The notes under the pieces: generated by a model
Told to the model about the DNA's origin: nothing
The model's database searches: none
Seen by the model: the letters and a program-made list of their open reading frames with translations, nothing else
DNA from: Anaeramoeba flamelloides
Lineage: Eukaryota; Metamonada; Anaeramoebidae
Assembly: GCA_027625915.1 (NCBI GenBank)
Contig: JANTQA010000010.1
Coordinates: forward strand, 620,001-684,000
Reading direction: 5' to 3'
DNA: 64,000 bases
Part shown: in pieces, positions 1 to 10,914 of the stretch
Layout of the letters: each line of letters starts with the position of its first letter
Numbering within the stretch: the first letter of the stretch is position 1
Made by a program: the position numbers and the translations under genes

Positions 1-2
1 TT

Positions 3-3000
3 TTCACCTTCTTCAGTCTCTTTGCCTGTTTAACATTTGATCGAAGCCAATATTGGGTTGACTTTGAAGAAGACTTTTCTCAAGATGATTTGAGCGAAAC
101 ATTTCATGTCAACGACGAAGACTATGTCAAGTGGTGCAGCGGGTGTGGTAACTCTGATGGAGGAGGGTTTTCTGTTATTCTTGAATCCGGGAAATGGTTA
201 GAAAAGAGTTTCTCCAACACGAACAAAGAATTTTATTTTGAGTTTGATTTTGATCCCAATGAGGTTACGATGACAACTCATGAGGTGATTGTGCCTTTGA
301 CGATCTACAATGAGGATTGGTCCTCGCTAATGGATTTGTTTTTTGTGCAATCAGCGAATAACGAAGACGCGTATGAACTAAGGCTCGAGCGCAGCGTGCA
401 GGGTGTTGAAATAAGCAGCGGCTACCATAACGTTGTGGTTGGCATCAAGTTAGGCGAATGGACTGCATTATGGGTTGACTCTACGGAGTCTTCGATAACT
501 CTAGCAAGCACTCACGAGGGGACAAAGATCCACGCTGTTAAATTGGGTGTCAACCAGCTTTGGCACGATGAAGGCGAGGGCACATACTATTTTGACAATT
601 TTAAGGCCCATTGGCCCAAGTACCTTGAGCTCTATGTGGATTGCGAAAATGGCGATGACACAAACGACGGGACAAGCCAGTCAGAGCCCCTGAAAACGGT
701 GCAGCACGCAGTAGAAATGATCACCCCTGGCGGCAAGGTTCTGATCATGGATGGCGTTTGCCGCGAATCTGTGAAGCCAATACGTGGCGGCAGGATCAAC
801 GAGAACGGCGACCTTGAAGAAATTGAAATTACAACGCTGGATAGCAATGGAGACGTGTATCTCAAGGGATCCAAGGCGTACCCATTTGCACAATGGACCC
901 AGGCAACGGCGCAGGACCTGCCGGACGTTGACTCTTCGATTGTGGATAACATCTGGTATGTCGACATCAGCGACATGGATTTCGAAGACGACGAATACCC
1001 CATCTTCATTATCGACAGGAGAGTGAGCGACAAAAAGCAAGCAAGGCTGTTTATGGCAAGGTGGCCAAATTGGGAGCCCGAAACTGAGTGGAAATTTGCA
1101 GAGAATTGGGCGGTTGCAAATGGAGGGACCGAAGTGGAGACCTGTGATCCCAAAACCGAGGGCTCGCACTGTGATGATCTAAACTACCGATACCTGACGG
1201 ATACTGTCAACTTAAAATCAGGGTGCGATTTAACAGACGGCATTTTCCGTGGCCTTGATGGGTTCCAGGGCCATTACTATTTCAAAAGAAAAGTGGAGAG
1301 TCATGACAAGTCTCTCGGGAGACTATACTTGGATAAGGATTGCGCGCACGACGTCAACCCTGGCCTGGGGAGATTTGCGAGATATTACATCGAGGGGCTG
1401 AGCTGCCTGTTCGACAAAAGTGGCGAATGGTGGTATGACTCCGGCGACACCAAGAGGCTCTATGTTTGGCCACCAAACGGCGACCCCAGTAACGATTTGC
1501 CGAATTTGGAAATCTCCTATTTGGAGAATGGGATTGACTTGACGGGGTTAAACTATATCAAGGTGAGCAACATTAAAATCGAAAATTTCCAATCAACCGC
1601 TGTCAGCATCAACAACTACACCGGCAAGAAGAGCAAAAACATCACAATCGATAGCGTTGAGGCATCCTTTGTCGACATCGGCTTCATATTGGAATCGTCA
1701 TACACGGGCTCAGACCTTCCAGACGACCATTACACAGAATACATCACACTGCAGAATTCCAAAATACAATTTACCGACACAAGGGCGCTGATCGTCCACG
1801 AGTGGTGGGAAGACGCGCCAAGTATCGACAATTGGGTGCATCCGCAATTGAGATACAATGTGATCGACAACAACGAATTTTATTATTCGTCCTTCTACTG
1901 CAATGCAAAATGCTATGATAACGCTGTCGGGCTGTCGTTTGGGAACGCCAATCAGATCAAGTTTACGAATAACCACGTTCACGAAGTAGCGCACAATGGC
2001 GTGCAAGTCTCGAAGGCAGTTTATAAAAATAATGAGATTTTGAACGGCCACGTTTTGATTGAAAAAAACATATTAGAAAAGGCATGTCGAATGAGCTGTG
2101 ATTGCGGTGCTTTAAAATTCTGGGGCTCCATTCCGGACACGCATCGGTTCAATGACGTCCTGGTAATGAAAAATGTCTTTGCCAACACAATGGGCTTTTC
2201 GTTCATCGCAAAGGAACGGGGCTGGTGGACCTTTGGCAGCAACGACGGAGACAGCGAGGTGCAGGGGCAAGGGGGCTTTGGCCTATACTATGATTATGCA
2301 ACGGGCATCACGTGCTATAAAAACGTCTTTTTCAATAACGCATTCGCGGGCTTTTTTACAAACGCCAATTGGATCGAAGAAAAGGTTCACTTCTATAACA
2401 ACCTGATGGTTGGATCAGCAACGGGCGTATATATAGGTGGCAATAATATCGGCGATAGCCAAACAAGCAATTTTTTTTTCCAGAATAACATTTTTGAAAG
2501 AATTGAAGTCATACCCATCTCAATCGGGAAATTTGAAGACGAAGATTTATTTTGGGAACTCGACATTGATTGGTTTGTTTCAAGCAACTATGCATACAAT
2601 GACAAAATTGGATACGAATCATTGCTAAATTGCTGGGCCTTTGGAAACGTGAGATATCATAATGTTATACAGATGCAAAACGAATCGCATTGGGGCGATA
2701 ACGCAATCGATTCGGGAATTAATTTTGTTGATTATGGCGAAAAATATTATGACCGCTATCAATTCCATGACATACCTGATTTCCATCTCTCAGAAAATAA
2801 TCCCAATGTCATCGATGTTGCAAATTCAAATTTCGATCAAGACTTTCTAGACATTTTGAAATCGCATAATAAACAACTTTCAATTGTCGGCGATGAAATA
2901 GATTTTGGTCCCTTTGAATATGGGGCAAAAGATGATGACGACAATATCAGCGATAATGATGATAGCGACGGTGGCGGCGACGACGACGACGACGATGAAG

Positions 3001-3221
3001 ACGATAATAATAAACAATCAGACGAAGATCCTGATATTAATACTGCAGGAGTGATACTTGGAGTAGTTTTTGGTGTTTTGTTTGTTGCCTGTTTAATTTT
3101 TGTTATGGTTTCTCGAAAAAAAAACGGATCATTTTCATTAATGTGGCTATCTTGGAAAATCAATCTTTCTAAAAATAATTCCCCTTCTAGGAATGATGAT
3201 ATAGAACTTGAAAATAATTAA
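3..3221 (+). CDS. Secreted/membrane parallel beta-helix protein, 5' partial
   Basis: The reading frame is open to the left edge, so the start lies outside the window; a TTG at 90 is not a credible start because coding continues upstream. The first visible residues (FTFFSLFACLTF) look like the end of a signal peptide. Counting from base 3, about residues 20-205 look like a jelly-roll (LamG-like) domain. About 208-950 carry the YVDCENGDDTNDGT opening and the Asn/Ile-rich repeats of right-handed parallel beta-helix (pectate-lyase-like) proteins. An Asp-rich linker follows (about 976-1006), then one membrane helix (about 1012-1035) and a short basic tail. This fits a type I surface or vacuolar protein that binds or cuts polysaccharide; no catalytic residues can be assigned by eye. 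The stop is TAA at 3219-3221. G+C is strikingly high up to about 2450, then falls to the local AT-rich level before the 3' end. Confidence 0.85.
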   Translation, partial: FTFFSLFACLTFDRSQYWVDFEEDFSQDDLSETFHVNDEDYVKWCSGCGNSDGGGFSVILESGKWLEKSFSNTNKEFYFEFDFDPNEVTMTTHEVIVPLTIYNEDWSSLMDLFFVQSANNEDAYELRLERSVQGVEISSGYHNVVVGIKLGEWTALWVDSTESSITLASTHEGTKIHAVKLGVNQLWHDEGEGTYYFDNFKAHWPKYLELYVDCENGDDTNDGTSQSEPLKTVQHAVEMITPGGKVLIMDGVCRESVKPIRGGRINENGDLEEIEITTLDSNGDVYLKGSKAYPFAQWTQATAQDLPDVDSSIVDNIWYVDISDMDFEDDEYPIFIIDRRVSDKKQARLFMARWPNWEPETEWKFAENWAVANGGTEVETCDPKTEGSHCDDLNYRYLTDTVNLKSGCDLTDGIFRGLDGFQGHYYFKRKVESHDKSLGRLYLDKDCAHDVNPGLGRFARYYIEGLSCLFDKSGEWWYDSGDTKRLYVWPPNGDPSNDLPNLEISYLENGIDLTGLNYIKVSNIKIENFQSTAVSINNYTGKKSKNITIDSVEASFVDIGFILESSYTGSDLPDDHYTEYITLQNSKIQFTDTRALIVHEWWEDAPSIDNWVHPQLRYNVIDNNEFYYSSFYCNAKCYDNAVGLSFGNANQIKFTNNHVHEVAHNGVQVSKAVYKNNEILNGHVLIEKNILEKACRMSCDCGALKFWGSIPDTHRFNDVLVMKNVFANTMGFSFIAKERGWWTFGSNDGDSEVQGQGGFGLYYDYATGITCYKNVFFNNAFAGFFTNANWIEEKVHFYNNLMVGSATGVYIGGNNIGDSQTSNFFFQNNIFERIEVIPISIGKFEDEDLFWELDIDWFVSSNYAYNDKIGYESLLNCWAFGNVRYHNVIQMQNESHWGDNAIDSGINFVDYGEKYYDRYQFHDIPDFHLSENNPNVIDVANSNFDQDFLDILKSHNKQLSIVGDEIDFGPFEYGAKDDDDNISDNDDSDGGGDDDDDDEDDNNKQSDEDPDINTAGVILGVVFGVLFVACLIFVMVSRKKNGSFSLMWLSWKINLSKNNSPSRNDDIELENN

Positions 3222-5762
3222 TTGAAGATTTTTTTTTTTCTTCTTAGGAAATATGTTAAAAAACACATTTCTAATTAGATCTGAAGTTTCAGACTAAAAT
3301 ATTAATGATAATTTATGAAATTTTTTTCTCTTTTTTTCTCTTTTTTTTTCTTGTTTTGAATCTTAAACTTTGAGAAACAGAATGGTTTGAAAGATTACAC
3401 TAAATTGGAAATTTTTTAAAAAGTTTTTTTTAACAAATCTTATTCAATCTACATTATAACAAAAACATTAAAGAATCATAAACTTGATCTTTATGAAATT
3501 AATTAAAAGTTAATATTTGATAAAAGTCTAAAAAATAAAATACCAAGTCGTCTTTATACTGGAATTACAAGTTTTTTACCTTTTTTTTTAGGATGACATC
3601 CTTTATTAGTCGGGTATGTTTTAGAAAAAAACATTTTATTCCAAATTTTGCATTTCATCATTTTTTTAAAAGTTAAAATTGTTTTCTTCAAAATCCTTCT
3701 TTTTGGAAATATAATAAAAAAAAACATTTCATTTTGAATTTGATTTATTTAAAAATAGACTTTTTTTTATATAAAAAATTAAATAAGTTAAAATAATATA
3801 AAAAAAATGTGCACTCATTTTGAGATGATAAATCGTATTCTTAATTATTTTGGTTTATAAACAGTTTTTTCCATTCTGTGGAATTTTTATTTATTATTGA
3901 TAATCTTTCTATCCAGTTTTCATTCCTCCTTTTTGAGGACCTGGGTTATTTTTAATTTGGTCATGTAAGGTATTTCCAAAAAAGTAGGGTATTTTTTTTT
4001 ACATTTCATAAAAAATCATCTTTGTTGGTGAATTTATTCATTAATTGACGATACCAGATTAAGTTTAATATTAATACCAATTGAATAAATGGATAAAGTA
4101 TTTATTTTAAAATAAGTTCGATGAAATATTTCCAAAAAATAAAAAAAAAAAAATAGCACTTTTTTGGTGAAAACAATCTACTACCAATTTCAATAAAAAA
4201 ATTGGAAATATGGAAAGGGTAAAAATAATCTTTTAAACCAATCAAATACATTTATATTTTTTTTATTCTATTTGAAAATTAGTTTTGATTAAACAAGTTA
4301 TGGAAACGGTTTTTTTAATCAAAAATAAAAATGATAAACACCAATTTTAACCAGAAAAAATATCAGATAAAATCGAGATCAGAAAATTTACTATCTTCTA
4401 TTTATGTAATACAATACTAATAAACAAATTGAATTATTATCAAGAATCAATAAATGGTAGTTCATGATTTTAGATATTTTAATACTTTTTTGAAGATTGA
4501 GTTTAAAAGGTCTATTTTAAAATAAATTTGCCCCACTTCATTTGAAATAGTTTAAATGATATTATAATTTTGTAGTCAATATTTTAATTATTTTTCTTCT
4601 TCTCTTTGCAATTTAGTAAATTTTCTTTGATTACTCCTTTCTCTCAATAAATAAATAAATAAACAATCATTTACATTTCAGTTAGCGAGTAGTTCTTATT
4701 TAGTATTTCTTCTAAACTCTTTTTCAAACAAAAGGGCACACCTCTCAAATCATCAATACCATTGGATTTGATTATTAATAAGATAATTACTAATTGGCTA
4801 TTTGCATTTTAATTATTTATTTATTCATTTTTTTTTATTTATCAGATATTGAACAGTTGGAAAACGAAAAAAAAAAAACAACATAAGAAGTAAAACAATT
4901 TGGAAATAATCTACCAGTGTATAAATGGAAACAGTTTAAGTTTGATTTTGTATGAGCTACATATAGGAATTTTGAAAGAGTATTATTGGATTGGTGTGTA
5001 GAACAAAGAAAAAAGAAAATAAAGAAAAAAACAACCCCAACAAAATCCCAGATGAATCGTGGTTTTATCTTGGGAAATGAGAAGTTAAAGAACACAAGTG
5101 TGGTGTGTAAAGAATTATCAATAAAATATCAGAACTTTTTTACAATTCGCCTTGTTCAAAGGTTTTTATTGATTTTATATTTTTTTTCTTTACAATTTAC
5201 AAAACAAGATTTCTCATTTCAAATAAAATGCACACCAATTTTTAAAATATTTAATTTTAATTTTTATTGTTTGGTTTTAATGAGTTTTAAAGATTCAGTT
5301 AAGTTTTTTTATATTTTAATGAGTTTCTTAGATTTTAGAATGATATTACAATTAACTTGATTCAATTATTAATAACTCTTGAAAGTTTTAGTGCCCTTTT
5401 ATTTGAAAAAGGAGTTTAGATTTTTTTTTTAATTCAGAATTGTGGAAAAAAAAAATTAAAGTATAGATTAATCAAAGACAAAATAATTAAAAAAGCTGTG
5501 AATAATGGGTTTAATATTAAAATATAATTATAATAAACTATTTAATAGATCTATTTAAAAAAAAAAAAAAAAACTTTTTAAAAATATGATCTGATTGGAT
5601 GAATAATAATAAATCAAAAAAAAAAAATCAAAAAAAAAAAAAATGTGTTTATTTAAAATCAGAATAGATTTAAAAATATCAAATATTCGAAAATATCTAT
5701 GATAATCTATATAATTTTTCTCATTTTTTTTTTAATTTTAAAATAGTGAAAATGGGAAAAAA
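3222..5762. other. AT-rich intergenic region
   Basis: About 2.5 kb of A/T-rich sequence with many homopolymer runs separates the convergent beta-helix and HBS1 genes, so it holds both 3' ends. Apart from a weak transposase-like relic near 4900-5160, I see no gene, RNA or clear repeat. AATAAA-like signals are too frequent here to be informative. Confidence 0.6.
4900..5160 (+). pseudogene. Possible relic of a pogo/CENP-B-type transposase DNA-binding domain
   Basis: The plus strand reads YRNFERVLLDWCVEQRKKKI around 4959-5018. This resembles the CENP-B-type helix-turn-helix of pogo/Tigger DNA transposases, which have a pattern like (F/L)E..L..W..EQR..GI. The downstream TPTKSQMNRGFIL is compatible with the next helix. 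A stop lies just upstream and no catalytic DDD/E domain follows, so at most it is a decayed fragment. The match is short and could be chance in such lysine-rich sequence. Confidence 0.25.
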
Positions 5763-8099
5763 TTATTTTTTTTTTGTATTTGATTGTAGTGTAGGCTCGA
5801 CAAATTTTTTTTTTGTAATTTTTTTAACAATCCCCATAGCAACTGTAATACCGTCTTCTCTTAAAGTGAACCTAGCCAATTCTTTAATAAATGAAAAGTT
5901 TTCGAGGCACAGCGAATTCTGTGGTTCAATGACAACGGTGGCTGAAGTTTTACGAGGAACTAATCTGGGCTTTTTTGTTTTAATTTTGCCTGTTGAATTA
6001 TCTAATATATTTAGCAATCTTACGATTGTTATAGGTTCGTTATTATTTTGTGCATAGCATAAGCATTTGTACCCCTTTGTAATCGGCCTTTTTGGGTTCA
6101 ATGTGACAATACGCGCTGTAAAACGTTGCACGACGGGTATGGGCGTTGTTGGATCACAAAGAAATTGGCCAATTGTTAATTGTTCTTCGTCGACGCCCGA
6201 AACTAAAAATTCGATATTGTCTCCAGCCTTAGCCCAAAGGACATTTTGCTGTCTTGAATAAATGTGGCGGATTTTACATAATTCAAAGAGGGGCATTACG
6301 AGAACACTATCATTTTTCATTACCACCCCGGATTCAATTTTCCCTGAAATCGTCAATCCTTGAATTTGATCTTTGGATAGGTCAGTGATTGACAGCCTTA
6401 ATGGCTTATCTATTGGGCGTTTAACAGGCGCAAAATTATCAATTGTTTCATACATGGTTTTCCCATCATACCAATCACAAACCTTTTTCGACACGGGCTT
6501 ATATAAGTTGTCGCCTGTTAAGCCAGAAACTGGCACAAACCAATAATTTTGGTTACTGAACCCAGAAGAGCGTAAAAATTTTCTTAAAATAGAAACAATC
6601 TCATCATAACGATTTTGAGACCAATTTACGTAATCCATTTTATTGACTGCAACGATAATTTGAGATACACTCAAGCTCCTTAATAACAGCACATGCTCTT
6701 TCGTTTGCCCGTTTTTGAAGCCCGCTTCAAAGCTATTGTTCCGTGAATCAATGACAAGAATGGCGACATCGGCCTGTGCGGCACCAGAAATCATATTTGG
6801 TATGAAATCCTTATGACCAGGCGTATCCAAAAGCGTAATGTCCTTTGTTTTGGTTTCAAAATGCGTGATCCCAACATCTATGGTCACACCGTGAACTCTT
6901 TCTTCCTCATGGGAATCCATTACCCAGGCAAACTTAAAAGATGGCTTCCCTAATTTTTCAGATTCCTTTTCATTATTCCTTGTTTGTTTATTTGAAACCA
7001 ACCCTAATTGTGTCAACAGATGTCCAGTTATAGTGGATTTTCCTGCATCGACATGGCCACAAATTACTAAATTCAATTTCTGAAGTTGATTTTCAGATTC
7101 GACTTTATATTTCTCCAAGATCGCATCTATTTTTTTTTGGGTTTTTTTATTTCTTTGCGCAACCATTTTTTTTTTGAAGTTTGGAGATAAGACAGATTGG
7201 TTTTGTTCTATTTTTAATAAATCTATTTTTTTGTTTGTGGGCTTTTTTAATTGCTTATTATTTCCTTTTCCTTTTTCTTTTTCTTTTTCTTTTTCTTTCT
7301 CTTTTTCTTTTCCTTTTTCATTTTCATTTTCTTTTTCATTTTTTTTTTCATTTTCCTTTCGTAATTGTTCTTGTAAATTGCCGCTGAACAACTTGTCGAT
7401 ATTTTCTCTTTCGAGTTGTTCTTTGTTTGTTGATTTCTTTAAATTTTTATTTTGATTCATATTTTTTTTGTTTTTGTTCGTGTTTTTGCTTTTATTTTCA
7501 TTGATTATGATTCTTTCTTTTGTGATCGGGCTTTTGGAAATATTTTTTTTGTTGTCTTTTTGATTAGTTTTCTTAACTCTCTTTTTGTGAATATTCTTGC
7601 TCTTGCTATTTTGATTCTTTTTCTTAATACTTTTGTTTTTGTTATTGTTTTTGTTTGGAAAAAAAATCGAGTTTTCGCTGCTTGTATTATTTTTTGTTTC
7701 GTTAATGTTTTGTTCCAACCAATCAGCTGCATACTCCGGCTCATAGTTACCATACCAACCTGCCATGACTAGTTCATCATGACTAAATCGATCTGATCCG
7801 TACCATTCTTTTAAGACTTCCACACAGGTAGACATCTTTTCTTGATCAATTTTGTCTGGATCAAAACTGTCATTGTCTTCATTGTTTTCATTTTGTTCGT
7901 CATAATAGTCTTCTTCTTCGAAGTCATTGTCTTCTCCTTGAAAGACACCAGTTAAATTCGGCCTTGTGCTTTGTGATTGATACATATACTGGCTCAGTGA
8001 TCGATCAAGATCTTCAGTGTTTTCATAGCTTGTTGCAAAACTTTCGGTATCTTCTTCCCATGTTTCATCTTGAAAATGTTTTATACGCCTATTCGACAT
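5763..8099 (-). CDS. HBS1: HBS1-like translational GTPase (ribosome rescue)
   Basis: A single-exon 778-residue protein in the eEF1A/eRF3/HBS1 family. HBS1 works with Pelota (Dom34) to split ribosomes stalled in no-go and non-stop decay. Residues about 89-130 form the small HBS1 N-terminal helical domain. About 140-320 is a Lys/Asn/Glu-rich linker with a KE run at 263-278. The GTPase domain has G1 GHVDAGKST (348-356), DTPGHKDF (425-432), NKMD (486-489) and SGL (525-527). AWVMDSHEEERVHGVTIDVG is diagnostic of HBS1 rather than eRF3 (ERVKGKT) or eEF1A (ERERGIT). Two beta-barrel domains follow, ending in the conserved ARFTLREDGITVAMGIV block. Start ATG at 8097-8099, stop TAA at 5763-5765. It lacks the Ala/Gln-rich prion-like region of eRF3. 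No intron is needed. Confidence 0.95.
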   Translation of the reverse strand: MSNRRIKHFQDETWEEDTESFATSYENTEDLDRSLSQYMYQSQSTRPNLTGVFQGEDNDFEEEDYYDEQNENNEDNDSFDPDKIDQEKMSTCVEVLKEWYGSDRFSHDELVMAGWYGNYEPEYAADWLEQNINETKNNTSSENSIFFPNKNNNKNKSIKKKNQNSKSKNIHKKRVKKTNQKDNKKNISKSPITKERIIINENKSKNTNKNKKNMNQNKNLKKSTNKEQLERENIDKLFSGNLQEQLRKENEKKNEKENENEKGKEKEKEKEKEKEKGKGNNKQLKKPTNKKIDLLKIEQNQSVLSPNFKKKMVAQRNKKTQKKIDAILEKYKVESENQLQKLNLVICGHVDAGKSTITGHLLTQLGLVSNKQTRNNEKESEKLGKPSFKFAWVMDSHEEERVHGVTIDVGITHFETKTKDITLLDTPGHKDFIPNMISGAAQADVAILVIDSRNNSFEAGFKNGQTKEHVLLLRSLSVSQIIVAVNKMDYVNWSQNRYDEIVSILRKFLRSSGFSNQNYWFVPVSGLTGDNLYKPVSKKVCDWYDGKTMYETIDNFAPVKRPIDKPLRLSITDLSKDQIQGLTISGKIESGVVMKNDSVLVMPLFELCKIRHIYSRQQNVLWAKAGDNIEFLVSGVDEEQLTIGQFLCDPTTPIPVVQRFTARIVTLNPKRPITKGYKCLCYAQNNNEPITIVRLLNILDNSTGKIKTKKPRLVPRKTSATVVIEPQNSLCLENFSFIKELARFTLREDGITVAMGIVKKITKKKFVEPTLQSNTKKK

Positions 8100-9906
8100 T
8101 TTTAAAAAAATCTTTTGATTTTAGGAGTTTTAGGTTGCAAAATAACGAAGCAAAGGTAAAAAAAAAAATAAAATTTTTCTTTTGGGATTGTAAAATCTTA
8201 AAAATCTTCAAAGGGTTGAATATGGAATTTTTGAGAATCTGTTGTTACTTCTTTTGATATTTGCAAAGAGACAGCCTTTTAGATCCCGATAAATTTTCAC
8301 TTTTTTTAATGTTGACAAACTAAGTAATTTTGCAAACAAAAAAAAGATATTCATTTTTAGCACTTCAAACTATCTATTTTTGAACTTTTAAGACTATTTT
8401 TAAAAATATCTTAGAATCAAAGAAAGGAAATAATTCTCAAAAATAAGGGAATATTAACTCTTATTTATTTTTTTTCAAAAAGGTAATAGAGTCATTATTT
8501 TACACAAAAAAAGAGTTAAACCTGACACGCAACTTCATTTATCAAATTTAGAGAAAGGAGTTATCAATTTTTAAAAGAGTTCCTTTTTCCCAATTAAATT
8601 TTCAGTTAAAAAGATCTGATGTTTTTTTTTTTTTATTTGTTTAAGGGAGGAGTTTTTAATTTCTCTTGTTTTCCCCTGAGAATTTTCGTTAAAAAGATCT
8701 GATCTTTTTTAGTTCCATTTGTTTGAATTTGTCGGTCCAAAAAACAAAAGAAAATATTGTCAAACCGTTTTTATTTTTAAGAAATCACACGCTGAGTAAT
8801 TTTAGAGAGTTTGTACAATAAATAATCTCCAAACTTTAAATCTTATTTTAGAAATACAATCAAAATCAATCAAAAATTGAATCCTTGAAGATCAAGAAAA
8901 AATTAATGATTATTTATTTTATTCACAAATATTTGTTTTTTTGTTTGAAATTTAAAAGTTTAATCAAGTATTCTTTTTCCAATATCACAATTATAAACCA
9001 CTAACTTACATTATTAATATAAGTTATTTGATAATACCTATTAATATTTTTTTTATCAGAATTATTAATTTGAATAAATTTTTCTTGTTTATAAAATCTT
9101 TAGAAAATTGAGAAATAACTGTAAAGCCTATTGATATATTTTTATCCTTGTACTATTCACTACCCATTGAAGAAATTACGATTTTCATGCTAATTATTGA
9201 TTAAAATCAATCATATTAAAAAGTATTTCTCTAGTTAAATCTGGAATTTTCCAGGTTTTTAAAAAGTATTTTGGGAGAATTTTTGATTTAATTGTTTGGT
9301 TCTTTCTCTTTTATTTTTTTTTGTTAAATAAAAAGAAAAATTGATTCTACAGTTCTTTAAAGAAAGAAATTATATTTTTTTCAAGTTTATAATAATTATA
9401 GTTATTGATTTGAAATTCATTAGATATTTTATTTTAAATTGTTCTATTTCCAAAACTTGGAGGCTTTGTTTTACAAGTATTTTTTGCACACTTCTTTCAT
9501 AAATAATAAGTTTTCTTTTCTTTTTCATAGAAAAATATTTTTTTTTTAAATAATTCAGAAAAAATCAAATTTAGAACTTTTCCAAAATGCATCCAAAGTT
9601 TTTAAAACACTAATTAATTTCTGAAAATAGTATTAAAAATAAGTTTTTTTTTTAATTATATTTTTACTTTGGTTTTCAATTTCAAGATGATAATATTTTT
9701 TTTTGAATTTGCTATTAAATTTACTAGAAGATTTTTTGAGTTTATTATTCCCCTGAAACACATTTACTTTGAAATACCACATTCGTTTTTTTTTTCTCTT
9801 TCAAAAAACTGTTTCCTAATTTTCAATTCAAACTTTTTCAGAGTTATACTGTGTACTTTTCAAAGTACACCCTGATAAATTAAATAATTTCTGAAAACAA
9901 ACCTTT
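8100..9906. other. AT-rich intergenic region upstream of HBS1
   Basis: No gene is visible. This stretch contains the presumed HBS1 promoter next to 8100. There is also a degenerate local direct repeat at about 8600-8720, where a TTAAAAAGATCTGAT block followed by a T-run and TTTGTTT occurs twice. The rest is A/T-rich sequence without recognisable structure. Confidence 0.5.
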
Positions 9907-9910
9907 TTAA

Positions 9911-10841
9911 GGGACTAGTCTATATTAAATTTTTTTAGGTAAATTTAATAGAGATTTAGAATTTTTTTTGCCAATTACTTAGATTTGAAATAAAAGTCAA
10001 AAACTTCTTTGTATAGTAATGAAACCTTGCTAAATGGCATTCATTAAATTTAGTTATTGTTTTTATAGAAATAAAAAATTTTTGCATTTTTTCACTTTTT
10101 TGAAAGTTGCTTTTTTTCAACTTTTTGCAAAAATACAAAAAATAAAAAAAAATATGAGCAAGAAAGCAAAACTTTGTTGTGTTTGTGTAAGACCTACAAA
10201 AAATAGTTTGAAAAATAAACCTGAAAAGGTTTTTTTGGATTTGCATGAAAAAATAGTTTGATTCGAAAAAAATATACAATATATACTTACTCAAAATAAT
10301 AGATTTTCTTTCTTTTCTTGTACCATTCTTTTTTTTTCATGAATCTACTTTTTCAGTTTACACTCTTTTGTTTTTTTTGAATTTAAAGTTTTTAAAAGTA
10401 TTCACAAATTATCATTCCAAAAGTTTTTGTCAGATTCAAAAAAAATCAAAGAAAAATATAAGAACTATTTTTTGTAAAAGTAATTATTGATAAAACAAAT
10501 TGAGTTCTTTATAGAGTCAAGTTGGATGAATAGAAGTAAAAGAGAAAATATCTACCAATTTTAAACTATTTTTTCGTTTTTCAAAATGAGAATAAATTTT
10601 ATTTTTGAGAAAATAATTAAATCCAAAATTAATCAAAAAATTCTCATCCGTTAAAGATATTTTTTTGAAAATAAATTTTTAAAAGTCACTTTTTTTGACA
10701 GAATTGTAAAATTTTAAAAAAACAAGAACTAAAAGTTCTAACATTGAAAAAACCTGTCTATTTTCAATTTTAAACATATTTCATGATAAGGATTCCTTAT
10801 TTAGTTATTGGAGAAAAAAAAAATAAATAAAGACTAGTCCC
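9911..10841. mobile_element. TTAA-flanked non-autonomous DNA element, copy 1
   Basis: A 931-bp unit bounded by TTAA on both sides (9907-9910 and 10842-10845). Its terminal inverted repeats begin GGGACTAGTCT on each side. A second copy of nearly the same length, in inverse orientation, lies at 20506-21438 inside the AP-3 mu gene. TTAA target-site duplication is the hallmark of piggyBac-type transposition, although the terminal bases are not the usual CC(C/T). The element has no transposase. It holds one tiny ORF at 10154-10261 (35 codons) with a CxxC motif, shared with copy 2. Confidence 0.8.
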
Positions 10842-10914
10842 TTAAGATACAATAATTGATTATAAAACTCATAATTTTTTAAGGTACTTCTATAGTTAAA
10901 AAAAAAAATATTAT

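Noticed and set aside
784-1026. 80-codon plus-strand ORF in another frame of the beta-helix gene
   Set aside because: Arg/Thr-rich shadow frame inside a well supported CDS.
632-1169. Two long minus-strand ORFs opposite the beta-helix gene
   Set aside because: High G+C lowers stop frequency here; they have no domain features and overlap a clearly coding strand.
7174-7455. Plus-strand ORFs made of Ser/Phe or Leu/Phe strings over the HBS1 linker
   Set aside because: They are antisense images of the Lys/Glu-rich low-complexity coding region. The same holds for ORFs at 14270-14491, 15105-15321 and 31891-32167 (minus).
10034-10294. Overlapping ORFs of 75 and 112 codons on both strands in the TTAA element
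   Set aside because: Mostly Phe/Lys strings; only the CxxC micro-ORF part is shared in a constrained way with the second copy.
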